Source: Lobosporangium transversale (Eukaryota; Mortierellomycota; Mortierellomycetes; Mortierellales; Mortierellaceae). From it: DNA of 64,000 nt. The translations under genes and the position numbers were made by a program. Below the pieces are notes generated by a model, which saw only the letters and a program-made list of their open reading frames with translations, was not told the DNA's origin and did no database searches. This document shows, piece after piece, positions 59,207-64,000 of this stretch. Location of the stretch: contig NW_019028990.1 in the NCBI RefSeq assembly GCF_002105155.1, forward strand, positions 613,501 through 677,500, written 5' to 3'. Each line of letters begins with the position of its first letter. Position 1 is the stretch's first letter.

Positions 59207-60212
59207 TCAGATAAACGTTTGTTCACACTCTACTTGCTCATTCCTCTGCTTACAACTGCTCCCCAGGAGGACTGAAATGATCATTGAAGAGGACATCTGA
59301 AAAGGATTATAAATTTGATCACCTTTTCCGCTTTTACTATAATACAACTTTGATTACAGTTTATGATGGCCTTAAAAGCTTCTATTGCAATTGAGCCCCT
59401 AAGAACGATGCAGGACTGTTGTTAGAATGTCCACTGAAAGTTAAGTGGACTACTATAAAGACAATCGTTAACATACAATATGTGCGGTGTTATATGGGGT
59501 TCCTGCATAAAATCGCTGTTTATTATCAGTGGAGATTTTTTTGAACTGAAAACAGTTTTACATTTCCAGGCAGTATACAGAGCTATTGTCCTCACTTTGG
59601 GCCGAAAAGGAGCGTTAGATAGAAGCAATCTCTATTTGTTTTATTTTCTATCCATATGATGCCGGTACTATGATCTTAAAGAGCACACGGCACCTTTAAT
59701 AAGTTAGGTCCTCCTATTAACTCAGAGTGGAGTTCTGCTTTCAGTCCAAGGATATCGCCGATGAACTATATCTCTTTTCTATTACTCAAGTCACGCGTAT
59801 ACTATTAGTGCAATTTAATCAGATAATTATTATTAAATGTTACTTTTCTTCTGTGCTGTGCGGATCCCGAGTCGAGTGTCTCCATTGATATTTTTTCCTA
59901 CGCCAAAAACAGGCCATTGGACTAACACGAATAATTAACTAGGCAATATACCCTGTCAATATTTGTTCATTCCTCATATAGGCCATTCAGCTTTTCGAAG
60001 GAATATTGACACATTCTCTTGAGTTGATCATGTTATTAAGATGTTGTGTCTGTGCACCATACAACCCTTTATGCTCATCACATACTCCTTGAAGACCCAA
60101 AAAACTCCCAAGCTTCATACCATTGTACGTTAAAAAAAAAAATAAAAAAAAGAAAGAAAGAGCTTGGCAATGCAAGCCACACTTGTGCATGATAGAGGTC
60201 GCCAACTATCTA
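58826..60212. other. CRN promoter and intergenic region
   Basis: Contains the CRN promoter (to 59,206) and the second copy of the dispersed repeat (59,605-59,737). The rest is AT-rich, without a supportable gene. Confidence 0.6.
59605..59737. repeat. Dispersed direct repeat, copy 2
   Basis: Partner of 46,148-46,287, in the same orientation, lacking a few bases (TAGTAGC) present in copy 1. Confidence 0.8.
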
Positions 60213-60747
60213 GGCTCGTCACCAGCCTGAGGACGAAGTTCATGTGCACATGCACAGGCTGGGACCAAACTTGACATTTTGGCTGGAGGTCTCTTTTTTA
60301 AAGTTGAAAAAATTTCCAAGTCGAGCACACCGCTAGGAAAAGGCTCTTTTTTTTTAAGTCATTTGCGCCACAGAGAATAGTTTTTTTTTTTTTTATTTCG
60401 TTTAGTTTTTCTATTTTTTTTTTAAAAATGAGAATGATGAGAGGTATATTTCGTAGTGCAAACCGGATGAATAAATGAGATTGTGAAATGAGAAAAACAG
60501 TAGCATACTTCACACGTAGGCCATTTTCCTCTGATCTGTAGAACTTTGCTTAAAAAAAAAAAAAAAAAAAAAGACTTAGAAAAAAAGTATGGACAGAAAA
60601 AAAAAAAGCTATTCCCTGTGGTGCAAATGACTTTGAAATTTTTTTCGAGTTTGGTCCCAGAAGTGTCTGCAAGAGCAAGCCACATTTGCCTTTCAGGCAC
60701 GTGCATGCGCACTTGAACTTCGTCCTCTGGCTGGCTGGTGACGAGCC
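60213..60747. mobile_element. Complete MITE, 535 bp, TIR GGCTCGTCACCAGCC, TA target duplication
   Basis: The left end GGCTCGTCACCAGCC is matched by GGCTGGTGACGAGCC at the right, and homology of the arms continues for about 90 bp with small indels (GACGAAGTTCA, GGGACCAAACT). TA flanks both sides (60,211-60,212 and 60,748-60,749). There is no coding capacity; the middle is A/T homopolymer. A TA duplication is typical of Tc1/mariner-type transposases. Confidence 0.85.
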
Positions 60748-60968
60748 TAAAACTCCGCTATTACTTTAAAGTCTGTAGGACTCGCTCCACCACAATCCCT
60801 GTCTTTCTCTTTGTTCCTCATTCTTTTTCTCATTCATCTTTTCTGACCAGCCATAAGCTTCATCGATATACAACTTATTTTATAATATATCCTTTCCCTA
60901 ACCCCTGTCTGTGCTCAGTAGAATAGAACATCGTTCACTTCAAAAGTCAATATCAACTTAGTATAACC

Positions 60969-63021
<2,053 letters not shown>

Positions 63022-63052
63022 TACATTCTTGAGTAATCATATGTTGTAATAT

Positions 63053-63087
<35 letters not shown>

Positions 63088-63500
63088 GTCCGACGAGAAA
63101 TGTCTGACCATTTTTTTTCATTTCGTCTCATTTTTAGCCCCAGGCGGTAAATAGCACTTCATGGTTCGCTTTTTTTGTCTAATTTTCAGGTTTCACAACC
63201 AGTTTCAACAGATCACGTATTTATTTGACCAGGGATTTTTTTTTTTTAAATCTCTTAATCCTTCTTCTCTCTGACATTTTTTTTTTACATATACTACAAT
63301 GATATTGATATTTAACAGCTAAAAGGAATGCGGCCAGCTGTTTGTTTGTTTGTTTGTTTTGAAAATAACATATGTGTAGAACGAAAAAATAAAATAAACA
63401 GAATAAAAAAATAAAAAAATAAAAAAAAGCTTTTCCAGTGTTTTTAAAACCACATTGTAGTTGAAAAGAAAAGGCTGTAGCCGCGAATTTACATTAATCC
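63022..63500. other. Convergent 3' flanks
   Basis: Between the sirtuin and the polyglutamine gene, which converge. Contains a T-run (about 63,057-63,086), (TTTG)n near 63,341-63,360 and A-rich repeats. No gene. Confidence 0.6.
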
Positions 63501-64000
63501 CTAACGTAAATCATCGTCGCCATCACTACCCCCGATATCGATATCTTCGTCAGTATCCATCTCCTCAGTTGCTGTCGTTGGCTTGGCTCCTGCATTGGCA
63601 CCAGCTGCTACAGTTTTTGCTGTAGACAAGGATACAGTTGAACCCTTCTTATTTCTTGCTTCCTCATCACTCTCAGAATTTCCTTGCCCTCGTGGTGTAA
63701 TTTTCCCACCTCGCATCGACGACGGCCTCTGCGCTGCTGCTTGTTGTTGTTGTTGGGCCTTTTGAGCTGCAAGAATAGATTGTTGCTGTTGATTCTGGTT
63801 GTGCTGCACTTGCTGCTGTATCTGCTGCTGCTGCTGCTGCTGTTGTTGTTGTTGTTGCTGTTGTTGCTGCAGTAACTGTTGCTTTAAAAGGAGTTGATGT
63901 TTCTGATGCGCCTGCAGCTGCTGCTGGATTTGCTGTTGTTGTAACAAAAGCTGTTGTTGTTGTTGTTGTTGTTGTTGCTGTTGTAAACTAGGTACAGCTT
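63501..64000 (-). CDS. C-terminal part of a polyglutamine protein, running off the right edge
   Basis: The frame is open from the right edge to a TAG at 63,501-63,503, about 165 codons. It is dominated by CAG/CAA runs (polyQ with LLLKQQLL and AHQKHQ breaks), then a basic SSMRGGKITPRGQG stretch, SESDEEARNKKG, and an acidic end (EEMDTDEDIDIGGSDGDDDL). The composition resembles transcription co-regulators or RNA-binding proteins, but no domain is visible in the part present. Confidence 0.7.
   Translation of the reverse strand, partial: AVPSLQQQQQQQQQQQLLLQQQQIQQQLQAHQKHQLLLKQQLLQQQQQQQQQQQQQQQQIQQQVQHNQNQQQQSILAAQKAQQQQQAAAQRPSSMRGGKITPRGQGNSESDEEARNKKGSTVSLSTAKTVAAGANAGAKPTTATEEMDTDEDIDIGGSDGDDDLR

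Noticed and set aside
63780..63995. CAG/CAA repeats that might suggest a CRISPR or satellite array
   Set aside because: They encode polyglutamine in an open frame with no spacer-repeat organisation.

Overview
The window looks like nuclear DNA of an early-diverging filamentous fungus, most plausibly Mortierellomycotina or a close Mucoromycota relative (inference). Genes are dense in introns with GT-AG borders, introns and intergenic DNA are full of long A/T homopolymers, housekeeping genes have clear eukaryotic orthologues, and fungal-type Crinkler (CRN) effector genes, Fanzor remnants and small inverted-repeat elements are present. There are no operons, no CRISPR array and no tRNA or rRNA gene that I could recognise. 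All exon structures were worked out by hand from reading frames, splice signals and family conservation.

Layout. 1-4.6 kb: the tail of a gene entering from the left, then about 4.5 kb without a supportable gene but with a 161-bp MITE-like element. 4.6-7.8 kb: a METTL26-like methyltransferase and a Sel1-repeat/MYND-finger protein, both on the minus strand. 8.4-9.6 kb: one arm of a 1,201-bp inverted repeat (partner 27.3-28.5 kb) carrying a fragment of a degenerate Fanzor. 10.5-14.5 kb: an intact CRN gene in a 3.9-kb segment repeated in inverted orientation at 55.3-59.2 kb. 14.8-22.0 kb: housekeeping genes for PPP1R21-like, ASC-1/Rqt4-like and C9orf85-like proteins. 22.4-26.4 kb: a large minus-strand gene joining a FEN1/XPG-type PIN nuclease to a Fanzor (eukaryotic TnpB) nuclease, with frame breaks; a second, more decayed Fanzor follows at 27.0-27.7 kb. 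28.5-45.8 kb: BET3, a DUF202 membrane protein, a GPI-type secreted protein, a long ankyrin protein, an unrecognised coiled-coil protein and an ANKRD13-like protein. 46.8-53.9 kb: a second CRN pair arranged as a palindrome, one member broken. 55.3-59.2 kb: the inverted copy of the first CRN. 61.0-63.0 kb: a SIRT2/Hst2-class sirtuin. 63.5 kb to the right edge: the C-terminal end of a polyglutamine protein.

Two themes stand out. First, a FEN-family nuclease appears to be spliced in frame to a Fanzor, giving one mobile-element protein with two unrelated nuclease folds; a 40-nt block conserved just 3' of the Fanzor remnants could be its guide-RNA scaffold or element end. Second, the CRN loci show modular evolution: inverted duplication, a mosaic N-terminal header, and a C-terminal NTPase/nuclease cassette bracketed by direct copies of a short hairpin repeat. 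The housekeeping genes between these loci (endosomal trafficking, ribosome quality control, TRAPP, sirtuin) have no evident link to them.
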